Assembly: GCF_001642805.2 (NCBI RefSeq)
Contig: NZ_CP016948.1
Location: 1,488,001 to 1,552,000, forward strand
From: Serratia surfactantfaciens
GTDB lineage: Bacteria > Pseudomonadota > Gammaproteobacteria > Enterobacterales > Enterobacteriaceae
DNA length: 64,000 nt
Reading direction: 5' to 3'
The notes under the pieces were generated by a model. The model ran no database searches. It was not told the DNA's origin and saw only the letters and a list, made by a program, of their open reading frames with translations. A program made the position numbers and the translations under genes. This document shows positions 1 to 10,072 of the stretch, one piece after another (position 1 is the first letter of the stretch; each line of letters opens with the position of its first letter).

Positions 1-1227
1 CGCCTGGCTGTAGCTGTAGGAGGCATTGAGCACCCCCAACTGCCCAAGGCGCACCCCGGCACCGGCGCCGGTGACCGCCAGCTCCGCCGCACCTTCCGCT
101 CGCCCTTCGAGCGTGAGCCAATCGGTGACGCCGTAACGACCGCTGCCGCTGGCCACCCACTGGCCATAGTCAGCGGAGCGGTAACCGTAGTTTTGGCGCA
201 GCGCGCCCGCCGACAGGCTGAAATCGCTTAACCCGGCCTGCAGAAGTGAACTGGCGACGTAGAACGGCACCGTGGTGCTGATCTGGCGGCCGAGCGCATC
301 GGTGGTCACCACCGTCGCCTGACCGGCGCCGTTGATGTAGGGCACGGTGTTCAGGGTGAACGGGCCAGGGTTCACGTTGGCGGAGGTGTTTTTATAACTG
401 TTGATGTACAGATCGACGCTGCTCGGCACGGCGGCCTGGCCGGAGAACTGCGGCAGCGGGTAGGTTATGAGGTCCGGGCGGGTCGCGAAGTTGCGCGCCA
501 CCTGCAGGCCGCCGATGCGCACCGAGCTGGTCCAGGGCAGCGAACCGGTCGTGAGATCGCCGGCGGTATAGCTGAGCATGGTGTCGTCGTCGCTGTAGCG
601 CCAGCTGCTGTCGTAGCGGATATAGCGATTGTTCTGCTGCGCGGCGGTCTCACCGTTGAAGCTGCTGCGGAAGATGCCAGTGTTGGCGAAAACGCCGAAG
701 CCATCGAACAGCCGCTGTTCGCTCCAGGCGGAAAAATAGCCCGGATTGCCGCGCCCGCCGCTTTGGCTGACGTAGGCGTCGTAATTCAGCAAAAAGCCCA
801 GGCTGCTCTGCGCCGGCAGACGCTGTTCCTGACTCGTGTCGCCGAGGGTTTGCTTGGGCAGCCAGTCGTTGGGCACCGAAATCAGCAACTGCTGCGTTTC
901 GCCGCTGTAGGTCACCTCGACCTTATCCAGCAGATCGACGGCGATCTCTTTCGCCTGCTTGTTCGCCACCGGCAGGCCGGCGTCGATCAGCTGCTGCGGC
1001 GTTAAATAATAGTGGCCGCCGCGGTAGGCGACCGGCACCACTTTACCGGTCTGGCGGCCGTTCACCACCGGCTCCAGATACAGCGTGGTATCCGGCATGC
1101 TGATGGCGCTGGGCGGCGGCGGCAGATCGTCGGCGGCGGCGAACGTCGGCCACAGTTCCACCGCCACACAGAGTACGGCCAGGGCCAGCGGCTTGAGCTG
1201 CATGCCGCGGGTGGCCGGCGACGACAT
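1..1227 (-). CDS. Fimbrial outer-membrane usher, Csu type (partial, N-terminal part)
   Basis: Outer-membrane usher that would export and assemble pilus subunits delivered by the periplasmic chaperone encoded just upstream. From ATG 1227 the frame stays open for 409 codons to the window edge, so the C-terminal part is missing. The first ~32 residues form a signal-peptide-like region (hydrophobic LKPLALAVLCVAVEL), followed by the DTTLYLEPVVNGR start typical of the usher N-terminal domain and a beta-strand-rich region. The chaperone stop lies 22 nt upstream. An in-frame GTG nine bases before the ATG has a better-spaced GAGG, so the start could be 1236. The usher class is inferred from the spore-coat-U subunits of the same operon. 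Confidence 0.85.
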   Translation of the reverse strand, partial: MSSPATRGMQLKPLALAVLCVAVELWPTFAAADDLPPPPSAISMPDTTLYLEPVVNGRQTGKVVPVAYRGGHYYLTPQQLIDAGLPVANKQAKEIAVDLLDKVEVTYSGETQQLLISVPNDWLPKQTLGDTSQEQRLPAQSSLGFLLNYDAYVSQSGGRGNPGYFSAWSEQRLFDGFGVFANTGIFRSSFNGETAAQQNNRYIRYDSSWRYSDDDTMLSYTAGDLTTGSLPWTSSVRIGGLQVARNFATRPDLITYPLPQFSGQAAVPSSVDLYINSYKNTSANVNPGPFTLNTVPYINGAGQATVVTTDALGRQISTTVPFYVASSLLQAGLSDFSLSAGALRQNYGYRSADYGQWVASGSGRYGVTDWLTLEGRAEGAAELAVTGAGAGVRLGQLGVLNASYSYSQA

Positions 1228-1249
1228 CCGCTTCACCTGCACCTCAGGC

Positions 1250-2017
1250 TCAGTAAGCCGGGATGGTTACGGGTTGTTTGTTGTCGTTGACTATCGCCTG
1301 CAGCTTGCCGGCGGCGAAACTGCCCGACGACGGCAGGGCGAAGCGCATCTGCGAACCCGGCAGCACATACCCCAGCAGCCCGTTGTTGAGCGGCTTGCCC
1401 TGGATACTGACCTGCGACAGACGGGCGTGCACGATGCCGTCATTGCGCACGTCAAGCCAGCGCTGGCTGTTTTGCTGCAGCAGGCGGTAGCTGAGCTTGG
1501 GTTGGTTGGCGGTGGCATAGTCGCGCGGGTGTTCGAAGTCCTGCTTGGTCCACACGTCTTTGCCGCTGACGAACAGCGGCACCGAATAGCGCATCTGGAA
1601 TTTCAGCCCCATCTGCGCGCCCTTATCGGGCGCCGCGCCGTCTTTATCTTTGATCGGCACCTCATCGACCAGTATCCGGTAAGCCCGTTCTTGCCCGGCG
1701 GCGACCGGCGTCTGCTTGATCAGACGAATCAGTTGGCGTTTGCCGGGGAGAATGGTGGCGACCGGTGGGCTGGCGACCACCTCGCTTTGGTTGCGGTAGT
1801 CGTCTTTGCCGCCGGTTTGTTGCCAGCCGAGCACGCGAATTTGCATATAGACCGGCTTGCTGTCACGGTTTTCGAGCCACAGGGCCGTCGCCTGCTGATT
1901 GTCTTCGATGACCGGATCGATGGGCCAAATCAGAATGGAGGCGGCGGCGAAGGCCTGCGGCTGGCCAGCTAACAGCAATCCTGCCAGCAGGGGCAGGCGG
2001 AGCAGAGTACTACGCAT
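1250..2017 (-). CDS. Periplasmic pilus chaperone, CsuC/PapD family
   Basis: Protein of 255 residues with a clear signal peptide (hydrophobic run ending QAFAA near residue 25), then the chaperone fold: an N-terminal immunoglobulin-like domain with IWPIDPVIEDNQQATALWLENRD and LPGKRQLIRL, and a C-terminal domain from about residue 150. In the family it binds subunits by donor-strand complementation and hands them to the usher. It sits between subunit genes and usher, as in csuABCDE-type operons. An AAGGA Shine-Dalgarno lies before ATG 2017, and the upstream subunit stop is 20 nt away. Confidence 0.9.
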   Translation of the reverse strand: MRSTLLRLPLLAGLLLAGQPQAFAAASILIWPIDPVIEDNQQATALWLENRDSKPVYMQIRVLGWQQTGGKDDYRNQSEVVASPPVATILPGKRQLIRLIKQTPVAAGQERAYRILVDEVPIKDKDGAAPDKGAQMGLKFQMRYSVPLFVSGKDVWTKQDFEHPRDYATANQPKLSYRLLQQNSQRWLDVRNDGIVHARLSQVSIQGKPLNNGLLGYVLPGSQMRFALPSSGSFAAGKLQAIVNDNKQPVTIPAY

Positions 2018-2037
2018 AATGTGATCCTTTTAAAAGC

Positions 2038-2577
2038 TCAATAACTCACTGTCACTAAGACCGTATCGTTGTAGGTGCCGCTGGTGGGCAAGGTGCTGCT
2101 CGCCATTAAACTGGCGTAGATTTTTATTTCTTGCGTGCTGCCGGTGGAGGCGACGGTTTGGACGGCGCCGCCGTTGCCGCCGTCGCCCCACAAAACGGTG
2201 TAGTTGGTATCCTGGTAGAGCTGATAAACCAGCGTTTCCGAGGTGGCCGAGTTCAACAGCTTTCGCCCGCTGGCGATGGAGCCGGTGACATTATTGCCGA
2301 CGTTCAATGCGAGGCTGACGCTGAGTCCAGGGTTGCAGCGGATCAGGATCGAGCCGGCGCCGGCGCTCGAGACAATTTTTATCGGGCTGCTTAAGGACGC
2401 CACCTGGCCAAAACTCATGCTGCCGAACGAGGTGACGTTGGTGACGCCGCTGCCGAGCACGCAGCCTTTGATGATCGAGGCGTTGACCGTAAAACCTTGG
2501 CTGACGGTGTCGGCATGGGCCGCAGGGGCGCCGATCAGCGCCGTCAGCAGCAGAGTGCGCAGCGTTCCGTTAATCAC
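2038..2577 (-). CDS. Spore coat U domain pilus subunit, CsuB-like
   Basis: Secreted protein of about 179 residues: signal peptide ending PAAHA, then one spore-coat-U domain (VNASIIKGCVLGSG ... SFGSMSFGQV ... GSILIRCNPGLSVSLALNVG ... TYNDTVLVTVSY). The two cysteines (KGC and RC) and the C-terminal TVSY strand are typical of archaic Csu pilus subunits. GTG 2577 overlaps the TGA of the preceding subunit as GTGA, which suggests translational coupling and makes it the best start; a TTG one codon upstream is the alternative. It is probably a minor or adaptor subunit by position. Confidence 0.85.
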   Translation of the reverse strand: MINGTLRTLLLTALIGAPAAHADTVSQGFTVNASIIKGCVLGSGVTNVTSFGSMSFGQVASLSSPIKIVSSAGAGSILIRCNPGLSVSLALNVGNNVTGSIASGRKLLNSATSETLVYQLYQDTNYTVLWGDGGNGGAVQTVASTGSTQEIKIYASLMASSTLPTSGTYNDTVLVTVSY

Positions 2578-3077
2578 CAATTTATCGTCACCTGCACCGT
2601 ATCCGTGTAGGTGCCCGTCGCCGGCGTCGTCTGCACCGGGATCATGCCGTACACCGGCAGCCAGACGCTTTGGCCGGTAGCGGTCTGCGTCACGCCGGTG
2701 ACATTATCCCAGACGGTGGCGTAGCTGCCGCTGGTATACAGGTTGTAGTTCACGCGGGCGCCCGCTGAGCTTTGCAGATAGCGCGCAGCGGTATTGCCGC
2801 TCTGCCCACCGCTGAGCAGCACCGTGTAACTGGTGCCGTTGTTGCAGTTGATCTGCAGCGCGCCGGCGTTCGCCTGGCCGGTTATCTTTATCGCCGTATT
2901 CAGGAAGTAGACCGTGCCGAAGTTGAAGGTGCCGAACGTGGTGTTGCCGCCGCTGGTGGTGCCGGCGACACAGGATTTGACCAGGGTGGCGCTGACGCCC
3001 ACCGTCGCGGTGCTGACGTCGGCGCGGCAAACGCCCGCCAACGACAGCAGCATGCAGGTGACGGCCAGGCGCGCCAT
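2574..3077 (-). CDS. Spore coat U domain pilus subunit, CsuA-like
   Basis: Protein of 167 residues with signal peptide (LAVTCMLLSLAGVCRA) and one spore-coat-U domain (VGVSATLVKSCVAGTTSGGNTTFGTFNFGTV ... LQINCNNGTSYTVLLSGG ... YTDTVQVTINW). The frame is open further upstream, but that stretch overlaps the preceding subunit gene and is arginine- and histidine-rich shadow sequence. ATG 3077 lies two bases after the stop of the upstream gene and gives a proper signal peptide. The tight spacing places it in one transcript with the chaperone and usher. Confidence 0.85.
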   Translation of the reverse strand: MARLAVTCMLLSLAGVCRADVSTATVGVSATLVKSCVAGTTSGGNTTFGTFNFGTVYFLNTAIKITGQANAGALQINCNNGTSYTVLLSGGQSGNTAARYLQSSAGARVNYNLYTSGSYATVWDNVTGVTQTATGQSVWLPVYGMIPVQTTPATGTYTDTVQVTINW

Positions 3078-3079
3078 AG

Positions 3080-3619
3080 TTACCAGGCGACGGTCATGGT
3101 GACGGTGTCGCTGTACGCGCCGGCCGCCGGGGTGGTGCCCGAGGCGGGCACCAGACCGTAGACGATCAACGGTACCGCCGAACCGGTGCCGGTACCGGTC
3201 AACGTGTTGGTCGTGTTGTTCCACGGTAAGGAGTGGGCGCTGTCCTGATAGAGGTTATAGCTGATGTAGGCAGGCACGCTGCTGGCCATGCGCCGCTGGC
3301 TGCCCGAGGCGTTGAGGCCGTTGTCGAGCGTCACGGTATAGTTGGTGCCAGTGGTACAGTTCAGCCCCAGGGTGCCGGTGCCGCCGCTGCCGGTGGCGCT
3401 GGCGGTGATGACGTTAGCCAGCGACGAGTAGGTGCCGAAGCTGAGAGAGCCGAAGTTGTTGGTGGTGCCGGAGCTGTTGCCGCCGGTGACCACGCAGCCG
3501 GCGCCGATGGTCAGGGTCACGCCCAGCGTGCCCTGAATGGTGCCTGCCGCGTAGGTGGCACCAGAGGCGCACAGCAGAATAGCTGCCGAGGTTAATGCCG
3601 CCAGAGTCTTTTTCATCAT
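3080..3619 (-). CDS. Major pilus subunit, spore coat U domain (CsuA/B-like), copy 1
   Basis: Protein of 179 residues, signal peptide ending TYAA, mature start AGTIQGTLGVTLTIGAGCVVTGGNSSGTTNNFGSL, closing with YSDTVTMTVAW. It is a spore-coat-U domain protein of the archaic chaperone-usher family, whose major subunit polymerises into thin adhesive pili. It is the first gene of the operon that runs on into two further subunits, chaperone and usher. It is nearly identical to the gene at 3891-4427, differing mainly in the signal peptide and scattered substitutions. GGAA of the leader precedes ATG 3619. Confidence 0.88.
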   Translation of the reverse strand: MMKKTLAALTSAAILLCASGATYAAGTIQGTLGVTLTIGAGCVVTGGNSSGTTNNFGSLSFGTYSSLANVITASATGSGGTGTLGLNCTTGTNYTVTLDNGLNASGSQRRMASSVPAYISYNLYQDSAHSLPWNNTTNTLTGTGTGSAVPLIVYGLVPASGTTPAAGAYSDTVTMTVAW

Positions 3620-3670
3620 GGTTCCTTGCCGTAGTAGAGAAGCCTGCCAAAAAGCCCGAAAAATGAGTCA

Positions 3671-3750
3671 AATGCATTAATCTATTTACAGATTAATTAA
3701 TAGAATAAGAACGCGAGAATGTCTCGCTAAAAGATTAAAAACTTTATTTA
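3671..3750 (-). promoter_or_regulatory. AT-rich promoter/leader of the pilus operon, duplicated copy
   Basis: AT-rich block upstream of pilus subunit copy 1. It resembles the block 4485-4568 upstream of copy 2: both contain ATTAAT tracts, then AATAAGAACGCGA (AGATAAGAACGCGA-like), then AAAAACTTT. Because it lies 5' of each nearly identical gene, it is the likely promoter and untranslated leader. No -35/-10 pair is assigned. Confidence 0.5.
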
Positions 3751-3856
3751 TTTTTAAGCAGGTCGCAGGTTTCATGCAAACAAGGCGTCAGCCTGGATGA
3801 ACTGGTTTGGGATAATGAAAATGATGAATGGGAATATTATTACTCGAATGAATAAA

Positions 3857-3877
3857 GGAGCGCCACGATGGCGCTCC
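3857..3877 (-). terminator. Rho-independent terminator after pilus subunit copy 2
   Basis: Perfect 8-bp stem GGAGCGCC/GGCGCTCC with a 5-base loop, followed on the minus strand by TTTATT. It lies 13 bp after the stop of the gene at 3891-4427, so that gene is probably transcribed as a single unit separate from the operon behind it. Confidence 0.8.
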
Positions 3878-3890
3878 AGAGTCGGCGAGA

Positions 3891-4427
3891 TTACCAGGTG
3901 ACGGTCATGGTGACGGTATCGCTGTACACGCCGGCCGCCGGGGTGGTGCCAGCGGCAGGCACCAGACCGTAGACGATCAGCGGTACCGCCGAACCGGTGC
4001 CGGTACCGGTCAAGGGACTTGTGGTGTTGTTCCAGGGAGTGGCGTGAGCGCTGTCCTGGTAGAGGTTATAGCTGATGTAGGCGGGCACGCTGCTGGCCAT
4101 GCGCCGCTGGCTGCCCGAGGCGTTAAGGCCGTTGTCGAGCGTCACGGTATAGTTGGTGCCGGTGGTACAGTTCAGCCCCAGGGTGCCGGTGCCGCCGCTG
4201 CCGGTGGCGCTGGCGGTGATGACGTTAGCCAGCGACGAGTAGGTGCCGAAGCTGATGGAGCCAAAGTCGTTGGTGGTGCCGGAACTGTTGCCGCCGGTGA
4301 CCACGCAGCCGGCGCCGATGGTAATCGTCACGCCCACCGTGCCCTGAATGGTGCCCGCTGCGTTAGCTGCGCCGCTGACGCACAGCAGAGAGGCTACCGA
4401 GGTCAAAACCATCAGAATTTTTTTCAT
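3891..4427 (-). CDS. Major pilus subunit paralogue, spore coat U domain, copy 2
   Basis: Protein of 178 residues with signal peptide ending AANAAG and a mature domain almost the same as that of the gene at 3080-3619 (AGTIQGTVGVTITIGAGCVVTGG through YSDTVTMTVTW). It has its own upstream AT-rich leader and its own terminator, so the duplication produced a free-standing copy in front of the operon. It may raise subunit dosage or provide an antigenic variant; both ideas are inference. The second half is conserved at DNA level, which also makes the pair a target for recombination. Confidence 0.85.
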   Translation of the reverse strand: MKKILMVLTSVASLLCVSGAANAAGTIQGTVGVTITIGAGCVVTGGNSSGTTNDFGSISFGTYSSLANVITASATGSGGTGTLGLNCTTGTNYTVTLDNGLNASGSQRRMASSVPAYISYNLYQDSAHATPWNNTTSPLTGTGTGSAVPLIVYGLVPAAGTTPAAGVYSDTVTMTVTW

Positions 4428-4484
4428 CGTGATTCCTTGCCGTGTCAGAGAAAGCCCGCAAAAACGCCACCCAGAGCTGAGTTG

Positions 4485-4568
4485 AACGCATTAATTTACT
4501 TACATTTAAATTAATAGGATAAGAACGCGAAATTGTCTTGATCAAAGGCCAAAAACTTTTTTATTTAG
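4485..4568 (-). promoter_or_regulatory. AT-rich promoter/leader of the free-standing subunit copy
   Basis: Counterpart of 3671-3750, with ATTAAT, AGGATAAGAACGCGA and AAAAACTTT in the same order. It is the likely promoter and leader of the subunit gene 3891-4427. The rest of 4569-4650 is AT-rich with nothing else recognised. Confidence 0.45.
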
Positions 4569-4655
4569 CGTGGAGTTGAGAATAAGGAGGTGCAATAGCG
4601 AGAGGTGAAATGATTAGAATAATAACGAATGAGAATACTATTAGCGTTATTTTAA

Positions 4656-4677
4656 CGCCGGGGGATAGCCCCCGGCG
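4656..4677. terminator. Terminator hairpin downstream of rsmF
   Basis: Stem CGCCGGGGG/CCCCCGGCG with loop ATAG, 9 bp after the rsmF stop. The minus-strand side is followed by TTAAAATAA, a weak U-rich tail. It separates rsmF from the pilus genes. Confidence 0.65.
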
Positions 4678-4686
4678 CCCGGACGA

Positions 4687-6123
4687 TTACTGGTGGAAAT
4701 CCAGCACGCCGTCGCGCACCAGCTCGCGCGGCAGGTTGTTCTTGATGCGGCTGCCGATGCGTTTGGCGATGCCCAGCGGTTGCCCCTGATAGGTGACGAT
4801 GCACTCATCGCCTGTCGGTGGCTGCTCTGGGTAGAGATCGCGGCCGTGATACCACTCCTGCGCCAGCGCGGCGTCCAGCTCGAAATGCTGTTTGCCGTCG
4901 CTGCCCGCAAGGGCGATCGCCGCCTCATGCTGCCAGCGGAAACCTTTCGGGAAACGCTCGGCCAGTTTGAGGCCGATGCGTGAAAAGCGCACCTTGCCGA
5001 ACAGTGGCTCCAGCTCGGCCGGAAACAGCCAGATCTCCTTGTCGCGTTCCCATAGCCGGCTGTCATCGCCCCAGCTTAAGCCGGATGCGGCGGCAGCCTG
5101 GGCGACTTGCGCCGTTTCCTTGCCGGACAATGGGCTGAACGGGAAGTTACCGACTTTATAGGTCGGTTTCGGCAATGGCGCCACGGCGTGCTGTTTACGC
5201 AGGCGAGCGACGAAGAAGCCTTCGCTGTCGTAAATCTGCGGAAACACGTGCAGGAAGCCTTCGGCGGTCAGCGCCTTGTCGGCTCCGGGGAACAGCTCGC
5301 CCAGCGGCTCGACGCTGACCGCGTCGCCGTAGGTGTCCAGCAGCCAGCGCACCACCTGCTGGTTTTCCTGCGCATTGAGGGTACAGGTGGAGTAAACCAT
5401 CACGCCGCCCGGCGCCAGCGCATGGAACGCGCTGTCGATCAGCTCGCGTTGGGTGGCGGCGATTTCGGTCACGCTTTCCGGCGACCAGTTGCTCATGGCG
5501 TCCGGATCCTTGCGCACCACGCCTTCGCCGGAGCAGGGGGCATCGAGCAGAATGGCGTCGAAACTCTCCGGCAGCGCGGCGCCGAACACCCGGCCGTCGA
5601 AGTGGGTCAGCGCGGTGTTCTTCACGCCGCAGCGGCTGATATTGGCGTGCAGCACTTTCACCCGGCTGGCGGAGTATTCGTTGGCGACGATGCCTCCCTG
5701 ATTACCCATCAACGCGGCGATCTGGGTGGTTTTGGATCCCGGCGCCGCCGCCACGTCCAGCACCCGATTCGGCGCCGCGCCGCCGGCGAACAGCGCGCTG
5801 ACCGGCAACATCGAACTGGCTTCCTGAATGTAAAACAGGCCGCTCAGGTGTTCGGCCGCGCTGCCGAGGCGCAGTTCCTCGTCGTCACGTTCGATCCAGA
5901 AACCTTCTGCGCACCAGGGGATAGGCTCCAGTCGCCAGTCGTAATCCCGCACCAGCGCCAGGAAGTCGGCGACGCTGATTTTCAGCGTGTTGACGCGCAG
6001 GCTGCGGCGCAGCGGGCGCTGGCAGGCGGCGATAAAATCTTCCATCGCCAGCTCGGCGGGCATGATGGCGCGGGTGGCGTCAAGGAAAGCGGGGGGCAGA
6101 AAAACGGCGGTGGATTTGGCCAC
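4687..6123 (-). CDS. rsmF: 16S rRNA (cytosine(1407)-C(5))-methyltransferase RsmF
   Basis: SAM-dependent RNA m5C methyltransferase that modifies C1407 of 16S rRNA in E. coli. Visible motifs are the SAM-binding [19 protein letters not shown], the DAPCSGEG motif and the STCTLN motif, which carry the two cysteines of Nop2/NSUN-type enzymes. A C-terminal PUA-like region follows ([23 protein letters not shown]). The frame is open for 16 more codons upstream, but GTG 6123 ([18 protein letters not shown]) gives 478 residues, matching the E. coli protein of 479. It is followed by its own terminator and is separated from letB by another. Confidence 0.92.
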   Translation of the reverse strand: MAKSTAVFLPPAFLDATRAIMPAELAMEDFIAACQRPLRRSLRVNTLKISVADFLALVRDYDWRLEPIPWCAEGFWIERDDEELRLGSAAEHLSGLFYIQEASSMLPVSALFAGGAAPNRVLDVAAAPGSKTTQIAALMGNQGGIVANEYSASRVKVLHANISRCGVKNTALTHFDGRVFGAALPESFDAILLDAPCSGEGVVRKDPDAMSNWSPESVTEIAATQRELIDSAFHALAPGGVMVYSTCTLNAQENQQVVRWLLDTYGDAVSVEPLGELFPGADKALTAEGFLHVFPQIYDSEGFFVARLRKQHAVAPLPKPTYKVGNFPFSPLSGKETAQVAQAAAASGLSWGDDSRLWERDKEIWLFPAELEPLFGKVRFSRIGLKLAERFPKGFRWQHEAAIALAGSDGKQHFELDAALAQEWYHGRDLYPEQPPTGDECIVTYQGQPLGIAKRIGSRIKNNLPRELVRDGVLDFHQ

Positions 6124-6185
6124 GGGGTGAACTCTCAGGGTGCAATAAAGACAAGGGCGAGAGTTTATCACAAAGCGGAAAAAAA

Positions 6186-6210
6186 CAGGGCCCGGCGTTG
6201 CCGGGCCCTG
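6186..6210 (-). terminator. Rho-independent terminator after letB
   Basis: 11-bp stem CAGGGCCCGGC/GCCGGGCCCTG, loop of three bases, followed on the minus strand by TTTTTTTCC. It lies 15 bp after the letB stop. Confidence 0.85.
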
Positions 6211-6225
6211 AGGAAATCGCGAAAG

Positions 6226-8862
6226 TTAATCGCGTGGAATGGCGGTGCCCCAGGTTTTCCAGTCCTTCGGCTCTTCCGGATTCAGCAGGAAGTGCTTGTT
6301 CGGCGTGGCCTTCGGCGCCAGCGGAATGGTCGGCGGCGTGGCGAAAGCGATGCCGCCGCGAATGAACTGCTGGAAGGTGCCGCTCTTGATCACGCCGCCG
6401 GTCAGGCCGAACTGCAGGTTGTAACCCGAAGCCAGCCAGAACACGCTGTTGTTGCGCACCAAATGCTGGTACTTCTTGCTGATGCGCAGCGCGACGTGCA
6501 CCCGGTCGGACATGGCGCCCAGGTAGAAACCGGTGATGGTGCCGACCTCCACGCCGCGGAACAACACCGGCGTGCCGATCTGCAGCGAGCCGGTTTCGGC
6601 GGCGTCGAGCACCACGCTCAGGCCGTCGAGATAGCGCGAATCGGTGATGCTGGCCTGCTGCAGCTCGAAAGTGCGCAGTTCGCGGCCACGCCCCGGCTCC
6701 ACGTTGATATAAGGCTGGAGCAGGGTATCGAGATTGCTGACGCCGGCGGCGGAGATCTCCGGCGAAACGATCGAGAAGCGGCTGCCCAGGCGCGCGAAGG
6801 TCTGCACGTATTCCGGATACAGCACCGCCTTGGCCAATACTTCGTTACGCTCAGGCGCCAGCTGCAGCGACTCCACCTGACCGACGTCGATGCCGAGGTA
6901 GCGCAGCGGCATGCCCGCCGACAGCTTGCTGGCGTCGTAGGTTCTCAGTGTGATTTGGCTGCCTACCGCGCGCGCGGCGGTTTCGCTGGCGTACAGCACG
7001 CGGTTGGCGCCTTTGTTCAGCGTCACGCCCTGCAGGTTGTCGAAGCTGATGGCGCCCTTCAACGCGCGGTTGAGCGGCGAAGCCTGCACCGTCAGCCCGC
7101 TGCCGTTGAGCTGAACCTTGGCGCCGCCTTCGGCCCAGAAGATGCTTTCGCGGGTCAGCAGCTTGCGGTATTCCGGGCTGATGTAGACGTCCACCTCAAA
7201 CTCGTTGGCCTTGGGCCGGACGTTGACGATCTCGCCCACCTGGAACTTGCGATACAGCACCACCGAGCCGGCCTGCACGTCCGGCAGGCTGGCGGCGCTG
7301 AGGGTCAGGGTGGTGGCTGGGGCGTTGCCGACGATGCCTTCCTCGGCCTTTTCGCTGTTGGCGTACAGCGGATATTGGCCGCCCGGTTCCCCCTTGCTGC
7401 CGGGGATGATACGCACGCCGCCGTCTACCCATTCCTGCGCGCTGGCGCCGAGCACCTCCATGCCGTCGATGCCCAGCTTGACGTCGAGGCGGCTGTTGAC
7501 CACGAATTTGCTGTCTTTGTGCAGCAGGCCGCGGTATTGCGCGTCGATGGCGGCGGTGAACACCACGCCGCCGGCGGTCAGGGTGCGGCTCAGAATTTGG
7601 CCGACTTTCACGCCGTGCACTACCAGCGGCTGCCCGACGTCGATGCCGTAGCTTTGCGGCGCATTCAGCGTGACGGTCAGCACGCCCGGCTGTTGCAGCA
7701 GCGTTTCGCTGCTGTCCAGCACGTTGAAGCGCTGCTGCGGTTCGCCTTCACCGGGCACCAGCTCCAGCGTGGTGCCGGTCAGCAGCTGGCTGAGCTTGGC
7801 GTCGTTGAGGCTGATGCGCGGGCTGCGCATCACGATGCGGGTACCGCTGCGCATCAGATCGACCACCGAAGGATCGATGGTCAGTTCACCGATCACTTTG
7901 CTGTCCTGCTGCAACGTCAGCTTGGTCAGGGTGCCGACCTGCAGCCCCTGGTATATCAGCGGCGTGCGGTTTTCGCTCAGGTTGTTGCCGCTCGGCAGGT
8001 CCAGCAGAATATTGACGCCGCGCTGGCTGTGGGCCAGATCCGGATACAAGGTATAGCTCTGATCGCCCTTGGCCTGCTGGCCATCGGCCGGCGAATCGAA
8101 GGCGATGGCGCCGTTGACCAGCGCCGCCAGGCTTTCCATCTGCACCGTGGCGCCGGACAGGCTGAAATCGCCCTTGAAGCCGGAAACATTCCAGAAACGG
8201 CTGTTGTTCTTCACCAGGTTGGCGAAACGACGGTCGATCAGCACGTCGATGGTCACGCCCTTGTTGCCTTCGCTGATGGTGTAGTCGTACACCTTGCCGA
8301 CCGGAATTTTACGGTAGTAGACCAGCGAGCCGCTGTTGAGCGAGCCCAGATCGTCGGCGTGCAGGTGAATCATCAGCTCGCCGGTGTTCAGGCGGTACTT
8401 CGGCTGGGTATCGAGCGCGGCGAAGTGGGTTTGCGCCTTGCCGCTGCCGGGCATCATGCCGATGTAGTTGCCGCCGACCAGCGCGTCGAGCCCGGAGACC
8501 CCGGCCAGCGAGGCCTTGGGCGTCACCAGCCAGAACTGGGTGCCTTCGCGCAGCGAGTCTTCCAGATCGCTTTTGATGCTGGCTTCCACCACGATGCTGC
8601 GCAGATCTTTGCTCAGGCTGATCTTTTGCACCGTGCCGACGTCAACGCCCTGGTAGCGCACCGGCGTACGGCCGGCGACGATGCCCGCCGCCGATTGGAA
8701 ATCGATGGTGACGGTGGTGCCGCGTTCCTGGAAATTGTTGTAGACCAGCCACCCGGCGATCAGCAGGGCGATGAACGGCAGTAACCAGAACGGTGAAATG
8801 CGGCGCTTGTTCTTGACCCGCGCTTCAGTCGGTGTAGTCGGCGTTTCCTGTTGCATGTGCAT
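6226..8862 (-). CDS. letB: Lipid transport protein LetB (YebT), seven-MCE-domain envelope tunnel
   Basis: Protein of 878 residues with one N-terminal membrane segment ([20 protein letters not shown]) and seven MCE domains, seen from the recurring G-x-P-V/L-x-Y/F-x-G-x-x-V-G pattern (for example [77 protein letters not shown]). In E. coli LetB (877 residues) stacked hexameric MCE rings form a tunnel for lipids between inner and outer membrane. The start overlaps the end of letA by 38 bp. M1 or M3 may be the first residue. Confidence 0.95.
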   Translation of the reverse strand: MHMQQETPTTPTEARVKNKRRISPFWLLPFIALLIAGWLVYNNFQERGTTVTIDFQSAAGIVAGRTPVRYQGVDVGTVQKISLSKDLRSIVVEASIKSDLEDSLREGTQFWLVTPKASLAGVSGLDALVGGNYIGMMPGSGKAQTHFAALDTQPKYRLNTGELMIHLHADDLGSLNSGSLVYYRKIPVGKVYDYTISEGNKGVTIDVLIDRRFANLVKNNSRFWNVSGFKGDFSLSGATVQMESLAALVNGAIAFDSPADGQQAKGDQSYTLYPDLAHSQRGVNILLDLPSGNNLSENRTPLIYQGLQVGTLTKLTLQQDSKVIGELTIDPSVVDLMRSGTRIVMRSPRISLNDAKLSQLLTGTTLELVPGEGEPQQRFNVLDSSETLLQQPGVLTVTLNAPQSYGIDVGQPLVVHGVKVGQILSRTLTAGGVVFTAAIDAQYRGLLHKDSKFVVNSRLDVKLGIDGMEVLGASAQEWVDGGVRIIPGSKGEPGGQYPLYANSEKAEEGIVGNAPATTLTLSAASLPDVQAGSVVLYRKFQVGEIVNVRPKANEFEVDVYISPEYRKLLTRESIFWAEGGAKVQLNGSGLTVQASPLNRALKGAISFDNLQGVTLNKGANRVLYASETAARAVGSQITLRTYDASKLSAGMPLRYLGIDVGQVESLQLAPERNEVLAKAVLYPEYVQTFARLGSRFSIVSPEISAAGVSNLDTLLQPYINVEPGRGRELRTFELQQASITDSRYLDGLSVVLDAAETGSLQIGTPVLFRGVEVGTITGFYLGAMSDRVHVALRISKKYQHLVRNNSVFWLASGYNLQFGLTGGVIKSGTFQQFIRGGIAFATPPTIPLAPKATPNKHFLLNPEEPKDWKTWGTAIPRD

Positions 8863-10072
8863 CCCAAATCAATCGGCTATCCAGCCACTCAACGGCAAGA
8901 ATAGTCAAAATGACCGCCGAGCCAAAGTAAAACGCGGCCGGTCCCATAGTAAAAGATAACAGCTGGTCGCGATTCACCAGCGACATCATCAAGGCGATAA
9001 CGAACAGATCGAGCATCGACCAGCGGCCGATCCAGGTGACCAGGCGCAGCAGACGAATGCGCGTCTTCAGGCTGTGCGAGGTTTTGAAGTGGATGCTGAA
9101 CAGCAGCGTGATCAGCACGATCACCTTGGTAAAGGGCACCAGTACGCTGGCGATGAACACGATAGCGGCGATCGGCACGTTGCCGGAGGTGGCCAGCGAG
9201 ACCACGCCGGAGAAGATGGTGTCTTCGAGCCGCACGCCGTTGGCGTAAATGATGGAGATCGGCAGCAGGTTAGCCGGGATCAGCAGGATCATCGCTGCGA
9301 TCAGCGCCGCCCAGGTCTTCTGCAGGCTGTAGGGCTGGCGGTGGCACATCGGCACGTGGCAGCGCGGGCAGCGGCCGCGCGTGTCGGGATAGCCGGTATA
9401 GTGGCAGGACAGGCAAATGTGCAGCGCCGCCGGCGGGCCTTCCGGCTGCTCCTGCGGGTAGTAACGCTCCCAGAGCTGCTCCAGGTTGGCGTGGATCAGC
9501 GTCAGGATGCTGAGCAGGGTGAGCGACAGGTAAGCGATCAGCGCGCTGCCGGCCTGGATGTCGGCGTAATCCTGCACCTTGATCGCCGCCACCGCCATGC
9601 CGATCAGATAAATGTCCAGCATCACCCACTCTTTCAGCCGCTCCAGCATCAACAGCACCGGGCGCAGGTTCATGCCGAGCGCATGCCCGAAGCGCAGGTA
9701 CAGCAGCGACAGCGCCAGCGTCAGCGGGGCGCCGATGGTGCAAAACGCCACCATGCTGGCGGTGAGCGGATCGCCCTGGCGGCTCATCTGCCAGATGCCC
9801 TCCAGCAAACTGGCGTCGATGCGCGTGCCGAGCAGACGAATGCTGATCAGCGGCTCGGTGAAGGCGAACGGCATCAGCAGCAGCATGGCGATCGCCATGG
9901 CGGTCAGGCGCGTCATCGACCAGTCGCGGCCGCTCACCACCTTGGCGTTGCAGCGCGGGCAATAGGCGGCCTGGTTGCCGCTGAGCGGCGGCAGCACGAA
10001 CAGCAGGTCGCACTCGCAGCAGCGCTGGTGGCGCGCTTTGGAAAGGGGGGCGGTGATCGCGTGTATTTTCAT
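8825..10072 (-). CDS. letA: Inner-membrane protein LetA (YebS), PqiA family
   Basis: Multi-pass inner-membrane partner of LetB, thought to feed lipids into the MCE tunnel. Two PqiA-type halves are visible, each with zinc-ribbon cysteines followed by four hydrophobic segments: CCECDLLF with CPRCNAKV, then [10 protein letters not shown] with [11 protein letters not shown] 10072 ([18 protein letters not shown]) gives 415 residues and is preferred; about 53 codons of open frame upstream do not look like PqiA-family sequence. The overlap with letB indicates translational coupling. Confidence 0.92.
   Translation of the reverse strand: MKIHAITAPLSKARHQRCCECDLLFVLPPLSGNQAAYCPRCNAKVVSGRDWSMTRLTAMAIAMLLLMPFAFTEPLISIRLLGTRIDASLLEGIWQMSRQGDPLTASMVAFCTIGAPLTLALSLLYLRFGHALGMNLRPVLLMLERLKEWVMLDIYLIGMAVAAIKVQDYADIQAGSALIAYLSLTLLSILTLIHANLEQLWERYYPQEQPEGPPAALHICLSCHYTGYPDTRGRCPRCHVPMCHRQPYSLQKTWAALIAAMILLIPANLLPISIIYANGVRLEDTIFSGVVSLATSGNVPIAAIVFIASVLVPFTKVIVLITLLFSIHFKTSHSLKTRIRLLRLVTWIGRWSMLDLFVIALMMSLVNRDQLLSFTMGPAAFYFGSAVILTILAVEWLDSRLIWDAHATGNADYTD

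Noticed and set aside
5107..8784. Very long plus-strand open frame of 1225 codons across rsmF and letB
   Set aside because: It is antisense to two clearly conserved genes and has the Ala/Arg/His/Gln-rich composition of a high-GC shadow frame.
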